From Sphingopyxis sp. YF1 (GTDB taxonomy: Bacteria; Pseudomonadota; Alphaproteobacteria; Sphingomonadales; Sphingomonadaceae): a stretch of DNA of 64,000 nucleotides. Of this stretch, positions 55,248 to 64,000 are shown in pieces (within the stretch, counting starts at the first letter, position 1; each line of letters opens with the position of its first letter). Below the pieces are notes generated by a model, which did not search any database, was not told the origin of the DNA, and was given only the letters and a program-made list of their open reading frames with translations. A program made the translations under genes and the position numbers. The stretch is taken from assembly GCF_022701295.1 (NCBI RefSeq), contig NZ_CP033204.1, positions 1,798,001 to 1,862,000 of the forward strand. Reading direction: 5' to 3'.

Positions 55248-55475
55248 TCAGACGACGAAGAGCAGGATCATCGCAACGACGAACGCCAGCAGGCCGAGAA
55301 GTTCGGCAGCGGCGAAGCCGATGAACAGGCGGCCCTGCTGACCGTCGGCGGCGGCGGGGTTGCGCAGCGCGCTTTCGAGGAAGCTGCCGAACACATTACC
55401 CACACCGATGGCGGCCATGCCGGCACCGATAGCGGCCAGACCGGCACCGATCAGCTTTGCTGCTTCTGCGTCCAT
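55248..55475 (-). CDS. atpE: ATP synthase F0 subunit c
   Basis: A 75-residue two-helix proteolipid. The first helix is LIGAGLAAIGAGMAAIGVGN, then the polar loop ESALRNPAAADGQQG, then the second helix FIGFAAAELLGLLAFVVAMI carrying the proton-binding Glu. It forms the c-ring. A CCTTGGTAG... spacer with GGAGTTACGATA lies before its ATG. Hairpin downstream. Confidence 0.95.
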   Translation of the reverse strand: MDAEAAKLIGAGLAAIGAGMAAIGVGNVFGSFLESALRNPAAADGQQGRLFIGFAAAELLGLLAFVVAMILLFVV

Positions 55476-55516
55476 TATCGTAACTCCTTGGTAGAATCGT
55501 TTGGTTTTAAACGGGA

Positions 55517-56302
55517 TTAGTGAAGGTTGACCGCATCGTTGATGTAAAGCGAGGTCAACAGGGCGAAAACATAGGCCTGGATGCCGGCGACGAGCAGCTC
55601 GAGCGCGCTGATGCCGATCATCAGGGTAAAGCTGAGCAGCGACACGACCGAGCCGATCACGACATTTTCAGCGTTGAAACCGTTGATGACGAAACCCGAC
55701 AGCACCTTCAGCAGCACGTGACCCGCGGTCATCGCGACGAACAGACGCAGGCCAAGGCTGAACGGGCGGATCATGAAGGAGATGAACTCGATCACGGCGA
55801 TGAAGGGAATCATCGGCAGCGGCGTACCGTGCGGCACGAACAGCGAGAAGAAGTGCAGGCCGTGGCGCCAGAAACCGACGATGAGCACGATCGAAAAGGA
55901 GAGGAGCGCAAGAACGCCGGTGATCGCGATATGGCTGGTGACGGTGAAGGGGTGCAGCCCGAGCACGCCGAGCGGCAGCATGCCGAGCAGGTTGCAAAAG
56001 AGGATGAACATGAAGAGCGAAAAGACATAAGGCGTAAACTTGCGCCCTTCACTGCCGATATTCGCGGTCATCATGCTCGAGATGAAACCGGTGAAGCCCT
56101 CAACCGCGGCCTGCCAGCGGCCGGGAACGAGCTGGCGACGCATGCCGCCCCACATGAACAGGCCGAGTACCATCGCCGCGATCACCATCCACAGCGCGCT
56201 GTTGGTGAACAGGATCTCGTGACCGCCAAGGTTGAAGCCGCCGCCAAGCGGGGTCACCTCGAACTGGTGCATCGGGTCGATCTTGCCGGATTCCGCCGCC
56301 AC
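55517..56302 (-). CDS. atpB: ATP synthase F0 subunit a
   Basis: A 261-residue polytopic a subunit. It has five or six membrane helices; the conserved Arg is in PFSLGLRLFVAMTAGHVLLK, with the C-terminal helix LLVAGIQAYVFALLTSLYIN. It forms the proton half-channels against the c-ring. It is upstream of atpE by 41 bases and downstream of atpI. Confidence 0.95.
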   Translation of the reverse strand: MAAESGKIDPMHQFEVTPLGGGFNLGGHEILFTNSALWMVIAAMVLGLFMWGGMRRQLVPGRWQAAVEGFTGFISSMMTANIGSEGRKFTPYVFSLFMFILFCNLLGMLPLGVLGLHPFTVTSHIAITGVLALLSFSIVLIVGFWRHGLHFFSLFVPHGTPLPMIPFIAVIEFISFMIRPFSLGLRLFVAMTAGHVLLKVLSGFVINGFNAENVVIGSVVSLLSFTLMIGISALELLVAGIQAYVFALLTSLYINDAVNLH

Positions 56303-56370
56303 TCTTCACTCCACGCGCATTGCGGGGCGGCACATCAGGCCGTCCCGCGGAAAATTTCGCCTACATCCCG

Positions 56371-56691
56371 CTATTTGCGGGGCGTCGATGTCAGGCGGAT
56401 GATATTCCGGAACGCCACGACGATTCCCATGAACAACATCCCCAACAGGCCCCAGGGCGAGGTTCCCGCAAAACGGTCGATCAGCCAGCCGAACAGCGCT
56501 CCGCCGATCATTCCGCCCAGCAGTTCGGCCAGGACGCGGTTACCGAGCCGGTAATTGGCATCGGATTCCGGCCCGGCGTTTACCGCGGTCCGTTTCGCCT
56601 CTGCGGCTTCGGCCCGGTCCAATCGCTCTTCGAGCGAGACCAGGCGCGAATCCTCCGAAGCTGGTTCCGGATCGCTGCCGTTCCCCGTCAT
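56371..56691 (-). CDS. atpI: ATP synthase assembly protein AtpI
   Basis: A 106-residue small membrane protein, starting at MTGNGSDPEPASED after an AGGAGG site. A short charged coiled part (SLEERLDRAEAAEAKRTAV) precedes RLGNRVLAELLGGMIGGALF and a second helix PWGLLGMLFMGIVVAFRNII, the AtpI/AtpZ-type pattern. It helps c-ring assembly or Mg transport in other bacteria and leads the F0 operon. Confidence 0.87.
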   Translation of the reverse strand: MTGNGSDPEPASEDSRLVSLEERLDRAEAAEAKRTAVNAGPESDANYRLGNRVLAELLGGMIGGALFGWLIDRFAGTSPWGLLGMLFMGIVVAFRNIIRLTSTPRK

Positions 56692-56880
56692 CTCTTGCCA
56701 TCCTCCTGAAACAGAGCGGGAAACTCCCGATTCTGCCTGCAAAAAAAGGCCCGAAAATCCGGGGGACCCCTAAGGCGCGGTCCGTTTAGGAATGCCGCCC
56801 CATTAAGTCAATGCCCGCGCGCAGCCGCGACGCAATAGTCTGTGCAGGTGCACAAAATGCGGCGACCTTCCGCAAACGAA

Positions 56881-56912
56881 AATGCCGCCGCGTTTAGGGG
56901 CGCGGCGGCATT
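56881..56912 (-). terminator. Terminator of the ydbH-ynbE-ydbL operon
   Basis: AATGCCGCCGCG (56881-56892) pairs with CGCGGCGGCATT (56901-56912), a perfect 12-bp stem around an 8-base loop. On the minus strand it is followed by TTCGTTTGC. It lies 36 bases after the ydbL stop codon. Confidence 0.75.
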
Positions 56913-56947
56913 GGGCACCCTCGGGCGCCATCGTTGCAGCAAAGACT

Positions 56948-57355
56948 TCAGGGACAGCGCGAATCCCGCACCGGCGCGCCGCTGTCGCGCGTCTTCCAGC
57001 TACCGTCGGGCGCCTTGTACTTCTCGCCCGGCTTGGTCTTGTTGATGAGGTTGCACCCGGTAACGAACGCAAATTGCTCGACCGTGCTGCCCGCAGGCGC
57101 GCCGCTGGTATAGGCAGCCTTGCGCTTGATATTGATGTCGTTGACGATGTCGCGCACCGCCGGGGTCGGCGTCGAAACAAAACCGAGATAACCGTCGGGT
57201 TGCTCGCCGATCTGGCCCGCCGAACGCGCGGCTTCATACGCCGGGTCGCGCTGCGCCATCGCCGAGGGCACAGCAAACGCCAGCGCCGCGGTCACAGCCA
57301 CGGCAGCCATCGCGATTCCGGTCGGTTTCCACATATTCTTGCTCATCTCAATCAT
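56948..57355 (-). CDS. ydbL: YdbL-family (DUF1318) periplasmic protein
   Basis: A 135-residue exported protein. It has a signal peptide ending near PSAMAQ and the DUF1318 block: RSAGQIGEQPDGYLGFVSTP, VRDIVNDINIKRKAAYTSGA, EQFAFVTGCNLINKTKPGEK and YKAPDGSWK. YdbL works with YdbH and YnbE in phospholipid transport to the outer membrane in E. coli; the operon order here is the same. It starts at 57355 or at 57346 (MSKN). Confidence 0.88.
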   Translation of the reverse strand: MIEMSKNMWKPTGIAMAAVAVTAALAFAVPSAMAQRDPAYEAARSAGQIGEQPDGYLGFVSTPTPAVRDIVNDINIKRKAAYTSGAPAGSTVEQFAFVTGCNLINKTKPGEKYKAPDGSWKTRDSGAPVRDSRCP

Positions 57356-57375
57356 TCCCCAGTCTTTCCAAGACC

Positions 57376-57591
57376 TCAGAATATCTCGCTATTCTGTTCG
57401 ATCAGCTTCTTGGCGTCACCATCCAGCCTGTACACGATTTCCTGCTTGATGTTGATGTTCAGGTTGATCTCGATCGGTTTGTCGGGGGTGTCGATCTGAA
57501 CGCAGGCGGTCAGCCCCGCCGCTCCGATCACCACCGCCAGACACCGACCGCCGATGGCCAGCCTCCTCGCTTTTTCTCTTGTCATCGTCAT
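57376..57591 (-). CDS. ynbE: YnbE-family outer-membrane lipoprotein
   Basis: A 71-residue lipoprotein with a signal sequence and a lipobox (VIGAAGLTACVQIDTP, Cys at about 30). The short mature part PIEINLNINIKQEIVYRLDG is the YnbE domain. In E. coli YnbE partners the AsmA-like YdbH to bridge the periplasm, with strand stacking. It overlaps the ydbH stop by four bases and precedes ydbL. Confidence 0.9.
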   Translation of the reverse strand: MTMTREKARRLAIGGRCLAVVIGAAGLTACVQIDTPDKPIEINLNINIKQEIVYRLDGDAKKLIEQNSEIF

Positions 57592-60500
57592 TGCACGGGC
57601 TCGCTTGCTGGGGGCTGAACGGTGGGCGGACTGGTTGCGGCTGCTTCGGCATCCTGTTGCGCCTGCATCAGCGCGCCCAGATTCTGTTCGATGTAGATCG
57701 CCGGATCATAAAATCCCTTGGCCGAAGTGATCAACTGGCGGAAGGGGGCCTGAATCTTTACGTTGAAGACGAAGGGCAGCTTGGCGACCTGCCGGGTGAT
57801 GAAATTCTGCGTCGCCCCCTGCCCCTGCCCGACGCCCCCGAAGCGGATGTCGGTCACCATCTCGCCGTCGAGATCGCCGTTGAGGATGATCGTCAGATCG
57901 TCATATTTCAGCGAACGGAGCGCACCGAAAGCGAAATTGGCAATCGCACCAAGGTTACGGTTCGACAATTCGCCGACATAGGCAAGCGTACCACCGCCCG
58001 CCCGGGCATCGATCCGTCCATCGACAATCCGTCCGCCGAGCCCGCTGAACTCGATCGGCAACGTACCGTCGAATTTTCCGGTCGCGTTGATGTTGTCGAA
58101 GCCGAAATTCTGGAGGAAGATCGCGGCATCGACCCCGACGATGTCGAACGTCAGACGCCGCGGCTGATCGGTGTTGAAGTTGAGCGTCGTCGGATGGAGC
58201 AGCAGTTCGCCGCCGGCGAACGGCCAGCGGCCGCCCTGAATGCGGATGCGATTGTCGCCGAGCAGCTGATATTCGATCGTGCCGTCGATCACCGGTATGC
58301 CCGGATTGACCTCGGCCATCGTCACCTTCTGGTTCGGAACCGAATGCAGGCCGATCAGGTCGTCGAAAGTCAGCGTCGTGGTCAGCCCGTTCACCGGACC
58401 GAAGGCCGCGGCAAGATTGGCGTCCGTCGTCGCAAAGGTCCCGCGGCTGGTCACGCCCGCCGGAGACCAGTCGATTCGACCCTCGCCGCGCACCGTCCCC
58501 TGCACATTGGCGACGACGCCGAGCGCGAGACGTGTGAGCTGGTCGGGCTGGAACGCGTCGCCGAATCGCAGTTCGCCGATATCGAGGCTGGCGAAACCCG
58601 TGCCCCCGGTCAGTTCGTGGCGAATGACCGTGTCAAGGATCTTGGTCCCCGTCCGCCGTTCGGCGAAACCCGCCGTCGCATCGATGACCCCATCCCTGAG
58701 CACGAGCCGCGCATTCTCGCTGAACAGCGGAAAGAAGCGCGCGTCGGGTTCGGCGTCGGTGAGCAGCATCCTGCCGTCGAGTGCGAGCGCTCCGTCGGCG
58801 AAGCGCCAGCCACCGTCGATCTCGTTCATGTTGAGCGGCACCGCACCGATCCTGGCCGCCGCCCCGGCGAGATCGCCCGCCATCCCGCGCCCATCCGGTC
58901 GACCGCTCAGGCGCGCTGCGGTGAACCAGGTCGCATCATCCCCCTCGCCGAGCCGGACATCGGCGCCCGCCAATGACCAGCGCATCGTGGCAAGGTCGAA
59001 ATCCGCCGGTCCCGATGCCAATGTGAAGAGCGACGTTCCGCTCGTCCCCCGGAGCGCGATGCGCGGGACGCGAACCTGGCCCTTGATCCCGCCCGGTCCC
59101 ATCGACAGCAGCGGTTGTCCCGCGCGGCTGCACAGGTCGATCGCCGGCGCGGCGAAGCCGAACCCGCTCACAGCGATCCGGTCGGCTGCGACGCGGCTGC
59201 ACCCGCCGTTCAGCGCCAGCGTGCCGGTTGCGCCCAACGCCCCCGCCAGCGGCACGCGAAGCCGTTCGACGCGGCCACCGGCGATCGGCCCGCTCAGCTC
59301 GGCGAGTGTCGTAAAGCGCATCGCGCCGCCCGGCCCGCTCGAAAAGCGGACCGGCTGCATCGCGAGCCGCGCATTCCCCGCAACATAGGGCTCCATCCGC
59401 GCGAGCCCGCTCAGCGTCCCGTCGGCGCGCCGGTCGAGATCGAGCATCCCCGCGGGCAGGTCGCCGCCACCGAAGCGCCATTGCCCCTGCACGGTGAATG
59501 CCGGCCTGGCCGTGGCAAACAGCCATGCGATTCGGCTTTCGGGACTGCCCGCGAGCCGCGCGCCGCTCGCGCTGGAAATTTCGGGCGCGATGAGCTCGAT
59601 CCGCGCCGTCCGCCCTTCGCCGACGAGCGCGAAATCGGCCTTGCCGCCGACGCTGGCCAGCATCCGCGCAACCGCACCGGTGGCCTTGCCCGCCAACGGC
59701 CCGACGGGGGTGCCGTCGAGTCCCTTCGCGCTCGCCGCAATCCGCTGGCGCAGCGAGGGGCTGGCCGCCGCCTGCGCGAAGCGCAGGCTTCCCACGAATC
59801 GCGGCGCGGCATCCCCCACTTCACCTGTGGCGTCGATATCGACCCGGCGCGCGGCAAAGTCGGGGCCCGTCAGCCATACCGCCTCGCCATCAAAGGTCAG
59901 CGCCGTCCGTGCTGCGTTGCCCTTGAAGCCCGCGAGCAGCGCGACGCGCTCGGCGCGGGCTGGGCCGGCCGCAAGTGCCGCAACCACAGCGTCGGCGCGA
60001 CCATCCCAACTCGCCAGATCTTCGCCCAGCGTCACGTCGAGGGCCACCTGCGGTGCCGTCGCGGCGATCGCTCCGTCCGAGCAGGTCATGCCCCGCCCGC
60101 GCAGGGCGCCTTTCAATCGCGGCTTCATGCCTCGTACCGTCACCGGACCGTAAAAGCTCATCGCCTCCGCGGCGCAGCCGCCGGCAATCACGCGCGGCGC
60201 CAGCAGCGCCAGCGTTCCCGCAAAATTGCGCTGCAAATGTCCCTTGCCGCTCAGCGCCGCGCCTACCGTGCCCCACGGGGTCTCGATCCGCGCCCGGGCG
60301 TCGCTCAGTGTCGCGGCCAGATCGGGCAAGGCCAGCGGATCGGTACTCGTCGGATCGCGGAATTTGTCGAGCGCGCCGAGCGACAGCCGCCCGTCCATGA
60401 ACCGGCCGTAAAGCCGTACACCGTCGGCGGTGATCGACGACACATACGGGCCACGCCAACCATAGCCCAGCGCGACCTCGACGCTCCTTGCCGTCAGGTC

Positions 60501-60749
60501 GGGGCGTTTCGGATCACCGATGACGACGTTCGACAGGCGCTCGGTACGGAGCCCGATCTCCTCGATTTGGTAACTCGCGGGCACACCGAGCGTGTCGAGC
60601 TGTTCGCGCACGAACCGGTCGGCGATCGGCTCGCGGGCGAGCCACAGCGCGCCCACCAGCACGATCAACGCGCCGCTCGTCAGCCAGCGTTTCTTGATAC
60701 GACGTCGGCGCTTCGGCACATTTTCGCTATCGGCGATGTCGTCGGTCAT
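57588..60749 (-). CDS. ydbH: YdbH-family AsmA-like phospholipid transport protein
   Basis: A 1053-residue envelope protein. A cytoplasmic N-terminus with a basic cluster (KRRRRIKKRWLT) precedes a membrane anchor (GALIVLVGALWLAREPI), and a very long beta-rich periplasmic part follows. The conserved C-terminal dicarboxylate/YdbH region reads PGIPVIDGTIEYQLLGDNRI, IRIQGGRWPFAGGELLLHPT, GKFDGTLPIEFSGLGGRIVD. Homologues form a periplasm-spanning hydrophobic groove for lipids. It is the first gene of the operon with ynbE and ydbL. Confidence 0.9.
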   Translation of the reverse strand: MTDDIADSENVPKRRRRIKKRWLTSGALIVLVGALWLAREPIADRFVREQLDTLGVPASYQIEEIGLRTERLSNVVIGDPKRPDLTARSVEVALGYGWRGPYVSSITADGVRLYGRFMDGRLSLGALDKFRDPTSTDPLALPDLAATLSDARARIETPWGTVGAALSGKGHLQRNFAGTLALLAPRVIAGGCAAEAMSFYGPVTVRGMKPRLKGALRGRGMTCSDGAIAATAPQVALDVTLGEDLASWDGRADAVVAALAAGPARAERVALLAGFKGNAARTALTFDGEAVWLTGPDFAARRVDIDATGEVGDAAPRFVGSLRFAQAAASPSLRQRIAASAKGLDGTPVGPLAGKATGAVARMLASVGGKADFALVGEGRTARIELIAPEISSASGARLAGSPESRIAWLFATARPAFTVQGQWRFGGGDLPAGMLDLDRRADGTLSGLARMEPYVAGNARLAMQPVRFSSGPGGAMRFTTLAELSGPIAGGRVERLRVPLAGALGATGTLALNGGCSRVAADRIAVSGFGFAAPAIDLCSRAGQPLLSMGPGGIKGQVRVPRIALRGTSGTSLFTLASGPADFDLATMRWSLAGADVRLGEGDDATWFTAARLSGRPDGRGMAGDLAGAAARIGAVPLNMNEIDGGWRFADGALALDGRMLLTDAEPDARFFPLFSENARLVLRDGVIDATAGFAERRTGTKILDTVIRHELTGGTGFASLDIGELRFGDAFQPDQLTRLALGVVANVQGTVRGEGRIDWSPAGVTSRGTFATTDANLAAAFGPVNGLTTTLTFDDLIGLHSVPNQKVTMAEVNPGIPVIDGTIEYQLLGDNRIRIQGGRWPFAGGELLLHPTTLNFNTDQPRRLTFDIVGVDAAIFLQNFGFDNINATGKFDGTLPIEFSGLGGRIVDGRIDARAGGGTLAYVGELSNRNLGAIANFAFGALRSLKYDDLTIILNGDLDGEMVTDIRFGGVGQGQGATQNFITRQVAKLPFVFNVKIQAPFRQLITSAKGFYDPAIYIEQNLGALMQAQQDAEAAATSPPTVQPPASEPVQ

Positions 60750-60871
60750 GGCGCCTTCTGCTGATCCTCTCGCGCCCCGACGGGTTCGCCCTGTGCAACG
60801 AGATAACGCCGAAATGGCGCAAATGGCTGCGAAAAACAGGACGGTGCCATAAGCGCGAAACCTTATGGCCG

Positions 60872-61588
60872 TTGAGTGCGACCGACAAGCGGGTTATTCC
60901 CGGCTCGATGGGGGACGAGGCAGATCATGCAGGCCACCGCGCCCGGCTCCGCAGCCGCCTGCTCGGCGGGGGCGGCGACGCGCTCGCCGACTATGAGCTG
61001 ATCGAATATCTGCTCGCACTCGCCATCCCCCGCCGCGACACCAAGCCGCTGGCCAAGGCATTGCTGCGTGAATTCGGCTCGCTCGCCCAGCTCGTCAGCT
61101 CCGACCCCGAATCGCTGCGCCGCGTGGAGGGGCTCGGCGATAGCGCGATCGCAGCGCTCAAGATCGTCCAGGCGACGAGTCTGCGCATGCTTCGCGGTGA
61201 ATTCGCCGAACGCCCCCTGCTGTCGAGTTGGGACGCACTGCTCGACTATCTTCGCGCCGACATGGGGCCGCTCGACATCGAACGCGTTCGCGTCCTCTAT
61301 CTCAATTCGCGAAACATGCTGATCCGCGACGAACTTGCCAGCGAAGGATCGATCGACCAGTCGGCCATCTACGTCCGTGAAGTCGTCAAGCGCGCGCTCG
61401 AACTCGGCGCTGCGGCGATCATTCTGGTCCACAATCACCCGAGCGGCAGCCCTGAACCGAGCCGGCAGGATATCGCGATCACCCGCGACATTGCCGACGC
61501 CGCCCAACGGCTCGGTATTTCGCTGCATGACCACATCGTCATCGGCGGCTCCGATTATCGCAGCATGCGCGCGATGGGGCTACTCTAG
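60872..61588 (+). CDS. radC: RadC family JAB-domain protein
   Basis: A 238-residue RadC. It has an N-terminal UPF0758/HhH part (LADYELIEYLLALAIPRRDT, LRRVEGLGDSAIAALKIVQ) and the MPN+/JAB domain with LVHNHPSGSPEPSRQDIAIT, carrying the HxH...D metal motif, and LGISLHDHIVIGGSDYRSMR. The start is TTG at 60872 or ATG at 60908 (MGDEADHAGHRARL). True repair role is unproven; RadC is broadly conserved and often mobile-linked. Confidence 0.9.
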   Translation: MSATDKRVIPGSMGDEADHAGHRARLRSRLLGGGGDALADYELIEYLLALAIPRRDTKPLAKALLREFGSLAQLVSSDPESLRRVEGLGDSAIAALKIVQATSLRMLRGEFAERPLLSSWDALLDYLRADMGPLDIERVRVLYLNSRNMLIRDELASEGSIDQSAIYVREVVKRALELGAAAIILVHNHPSGSPEPSRQDIAITRDIADAAQRLGISLHDHIVIGGSDYRSMRAMGLL

Positions 61589-61714
61589 CCGCAGCGGACC
61601 CGCTGCATGGCCATTTGACTTTCTCCGACGCCGGTCACATCATCGCGCGATGCAGATTCGACGCGGCCTTCTCCGCTTCCGTTTTCACGGAGGACAGCTT
61701 CTCGCGGGCTTTTA

Positions 61715-61751
61715 GCCCCGGGTTCAGGCGCGACTGCCCCGAACCCGGGGC
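61715..61751. terminator. Inverted repeat after radC
   Basis: GCCCCGGGTTC (61715-61725) pairs with GAACCCGGGGC (61741-61751) across 15 bases. There is a TTTT stretch before it and no T-run after it, so it would fit a minus-strand T-tail poorly; function as terminator is not certain. Confidence 0.45.
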
Positions 61752-61816
61752 ACATTCCGTCCCAATTCGGCGTGCACGCAAAATTTCGGGCGCCCGCCAT
61801 TCCGGAAAGTCCGCAT

Positions 61817-62230
61817 ATGTCCAAGAAAAAGAACCCGGCGGCGGCGCGGCCGCCCATCCATATGATCGACCGCGAGGCCGACCGGCTGACCGAACTCGCG
61901 CTGCAAAAGCAGCACGATCTGCCGCGTCACCACGAACTGCTGCTCGATGAAATCGATCGCGCCAACATTTGCAGCGCCGCCGATATTCGTTCCAACGTCG
62001 TCACGATGGGATCGAGAGTGACCTTCACCGACGAAAAAACGGGCAATCAGCGCACGGTCGAACTCGTCTATCCGGGGGAAGCCAATATCGATGCCGGCCG
62101 CATCTCGATCCTGACCCCCGTCGGCGCGGGACTGATCGGGCTGAGCACCGGTCAGTCTATCCTGTGGCCCGACCAACGCGGCGCCGAACATCAGCTGACG
62201 ATCGTCGAGGTCGAGCAGCCCGCGCAGTGA
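61817..62230 (+). CDS. Rnk-like GreA/GreB-C-terminal-domain protein
   Basis: A 137-residue protein starting at MSKKKNPAAARPPIHMIDRE. It has an N-terminal helical part (ADRLTELALQKQHDLPRHHE, LLLDEIDRANICSAADI) and a GreA/B C-terminal-like barrel: MGSRVTFTDEKTGNQRTVEL, YPGEANIDAGRISILTPVGA and LIGLSTGQSILWPD. This is the Rnk (regulator of nucleoside diphosphate kinase) layout; Rnk binds RNA polymerase. It is monocistronic. Confidence 0.86.
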   Translation: MSKKKNPAAARPPIHMIDREADRLTELALQKQHDLPRHHELLLDEIDRANICSAADIRSNVVTMGSRVTFTDEKTGNQRTVELVYPGEANIDAGRISILTPVGAGLIGLSTGQSILWPDQRGAEHQLTIVEVEQPAQ

Positions 62231-62274
62231 CGCCTCCGTTCACGCGCCTCGCCGCGCCGCTACGCCGAACGCGA

Positions 62275-62304
62275 TGAAGCCGCCGGATTTCTCCGACGGC
62301 TTCA
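62275..62304. terminator. Bidirectional hairpin between rnk-like and EF-hand genes
   Basis: TGAAGCCGCCGGA (62275-62287) pairs with TCCGACGGCTTCA (62292-62304) across a four-base loop, with one mismatch. It separates two convergent genes. Confidence 0.6.
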
Positions 62305-62325
62305 CCACCCGGTCAGGAAGCGCCT

Positions 62326-62811
62326 TCAGGCGCCGCGCGACAGGAAACTGGTCAGCTCTTCCTTGCTGACGCTGCCCGACTTGTCGGCATCGGCAGCCGA
62401 ATAGGCCTGTCCGATCCATGTCTGCACCTCGACCGACTCGACGTCGACGCTCGGCTCGGTTGCAGCACGCAGCTTCTTCATCCATGCCGCAAATTCGGCT
62501 TCGCTCAACTCGGCGTTCGAATCCGCGTCATAAGTCGGAAACTCCTGGTTCACGATCTGGGCGACCTGCGTCGGGGTGGCTGCGGTGCCCTGCGCTGGTG
62601 CCGGCTGAGCAATTGTAGCCTCACCGGCCGGCGGCGTGGTTGACGCATCGGGCGCCGGAGTCGGTTGGGGTGCGGGCTCCGCCGGCTCGCCAGCCGGAGG
62701 CGCCGGTTCGGTTTGCGCGGGGGGCGCGTTCGGATCATCGGCCGGCGGCGTCTGCGCCAGCGCGGGAAAGCTGATCGCCGCGGCGCCGATCAAAAGCATT
62801 TGTTTCAACAT
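62326..62811 (-). CDS. EF-hand domain exported protein
   Basis: A 161-residue protein with a signal peptide (MLKQMLLIGAAAISFPALAQ). A Pro/Ala-rich region spans residues ~20-80. Two EF-hand calcium loops follow: YDADSNAELSEAEFAAWMKK and ADADKSGSVSKEELTSFL. Probably calcium-binding in the periplasm. Partner unknown. It is divergent from purB. Confidence 0.87.
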   Translation of the reverse strand: MLKQMLLIGAAAISFPALAQTPPADDPNAPPAQTEPAPPAGEPAEPAPQPTPAPDASTTPPAGEATIAQPAPAQGTAATPTQVAQIVNQEFPTYDADSNAELSEAEFAAWMKKLRAATEPSVDVESVEVQTWIGQAYSAADADKSGSVSKEELTSFLSRGA

Positions 62812-63007
62812 GATACTCTCCTGTTTTCATCAGCGACGCTTCGCCTTGCGCGCCGCTGTCCTGAAGGGGCATGGAGTCAATCGGCCGGAGAAAGCGTAAG
62901 TTGCATCGCAGCGCCGATTGGCGAAGCGCCTTGTCCCTGCTAGGGCGCGCCCCGTCGCGTTCCCGCGCCGATTCCGCGACAAATCGATCCTAAAGGAAGG
63001 AAAAACC

Positions 63008-64000
<993 letters not shown>

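Noticed and set aside
59115..60764. Plus-strand frame of 549 codons over ydbH
   Set aside because: Antisense to ydbH, which has conserved YdbH motifs and a clear operon context.

Overview
The window is a high-GC, densely packed chromosomal segment, most likely from an alphaproteobacterium of the Sphingomonadales (a Sphingopyxis/Sphingomonas-like organism). The support is several TonB-dependent receptors, a GcrA cell-cycle regulator, split F0 genes with both b and b' subunits (atpI-B-E-F'-F apart from F1), an O-succinylhomoserine sulfhydrylase, the YdbH/YnbE/YdbL set, and a dispersed repeat containing GTGCTGAGCTTGTCGAAG. The organism name is an inference; no rRNA is present.

Layout. 0-5.3 kb: end of a TonB-dependent receptor, a two-gene acyl-CoA dehydrogenase pair (PimC/PimD-like) and a membrane-anchored metallo-beta-lactamase-fold hydrolase. 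5.4-9.4 kb: six consecutive minus-strand genes for small exported proteins with a phage tail-collar fold. They fall into three types arranged C-B-A, C-B-A, so the block looks like an old tandem duplication of a three-gene unit, promoter included. 9.5-15.2 kb: a YghU-type glutathione transferase, a CaiB-type CoA transferase and a large periplasmic PD40-propeller/amidohydrolase fusion. 15.3-23.1 kb: a tightly overlapping virB2-B3-B4-B6-B8-B9-B10-B11 type IV secretion operon without recognisable virB1, virB5, virB7 or virD4. 23.2-25.2 kb: two tandem, equal-length secreted right-handed beta-helix proteins.

25.5-32.2 kb: a tRNA-Ser(CGA) gene followed by a roughly 6.6 kb island. It holds a truncated P4-type integrase, an ECF sigma/FecR/STN-TonB receptor signalling cassette, a LysR fragment and an orphan gene. 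It ends at an imperfect copy of the tRNA 3' end, directly followed by a terminator that probably once belonged to the tRNA gene.

32.3-43.3 kb: an uncharacterised membrane protein, arylamine N-acetyltransferase, a flavin split-barrel protein paired with a split-barrel/GAF/winged-helix-like fusion, HspQ, an ABC-2 permease without its ATPase, GcrA, a thioesterase, an outer-membrane barrel, a ComEC-like hydrolase and ParE. 43.4-45.8 kb: an ECF sigma factor, a four-helix membrane protein and a serine beta-lactamase-like enzyme in one probable operon. 45.9-54.1 kb: LysR-apaG, metZ-leuB, recO-thioesterase, uvrC, an SDR and a GST. 54.1-56.7 kb: the F0 ATP synthase operon. 56.9-60.7 kb: the ydbH-ynbE-ydbL envelope lipid transport operon. 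60.9-64 kb: radC, an Rnk-like factor, an EF-hand protein and the start of purB, cut by the window end.

The candidates for something not well described are the duplicated exported collar-domain cassette, the reduced T4SS lying directly before two secreted beta-helix proteins, and the tRNA-Ser island carrying a surface-signalling receptor.
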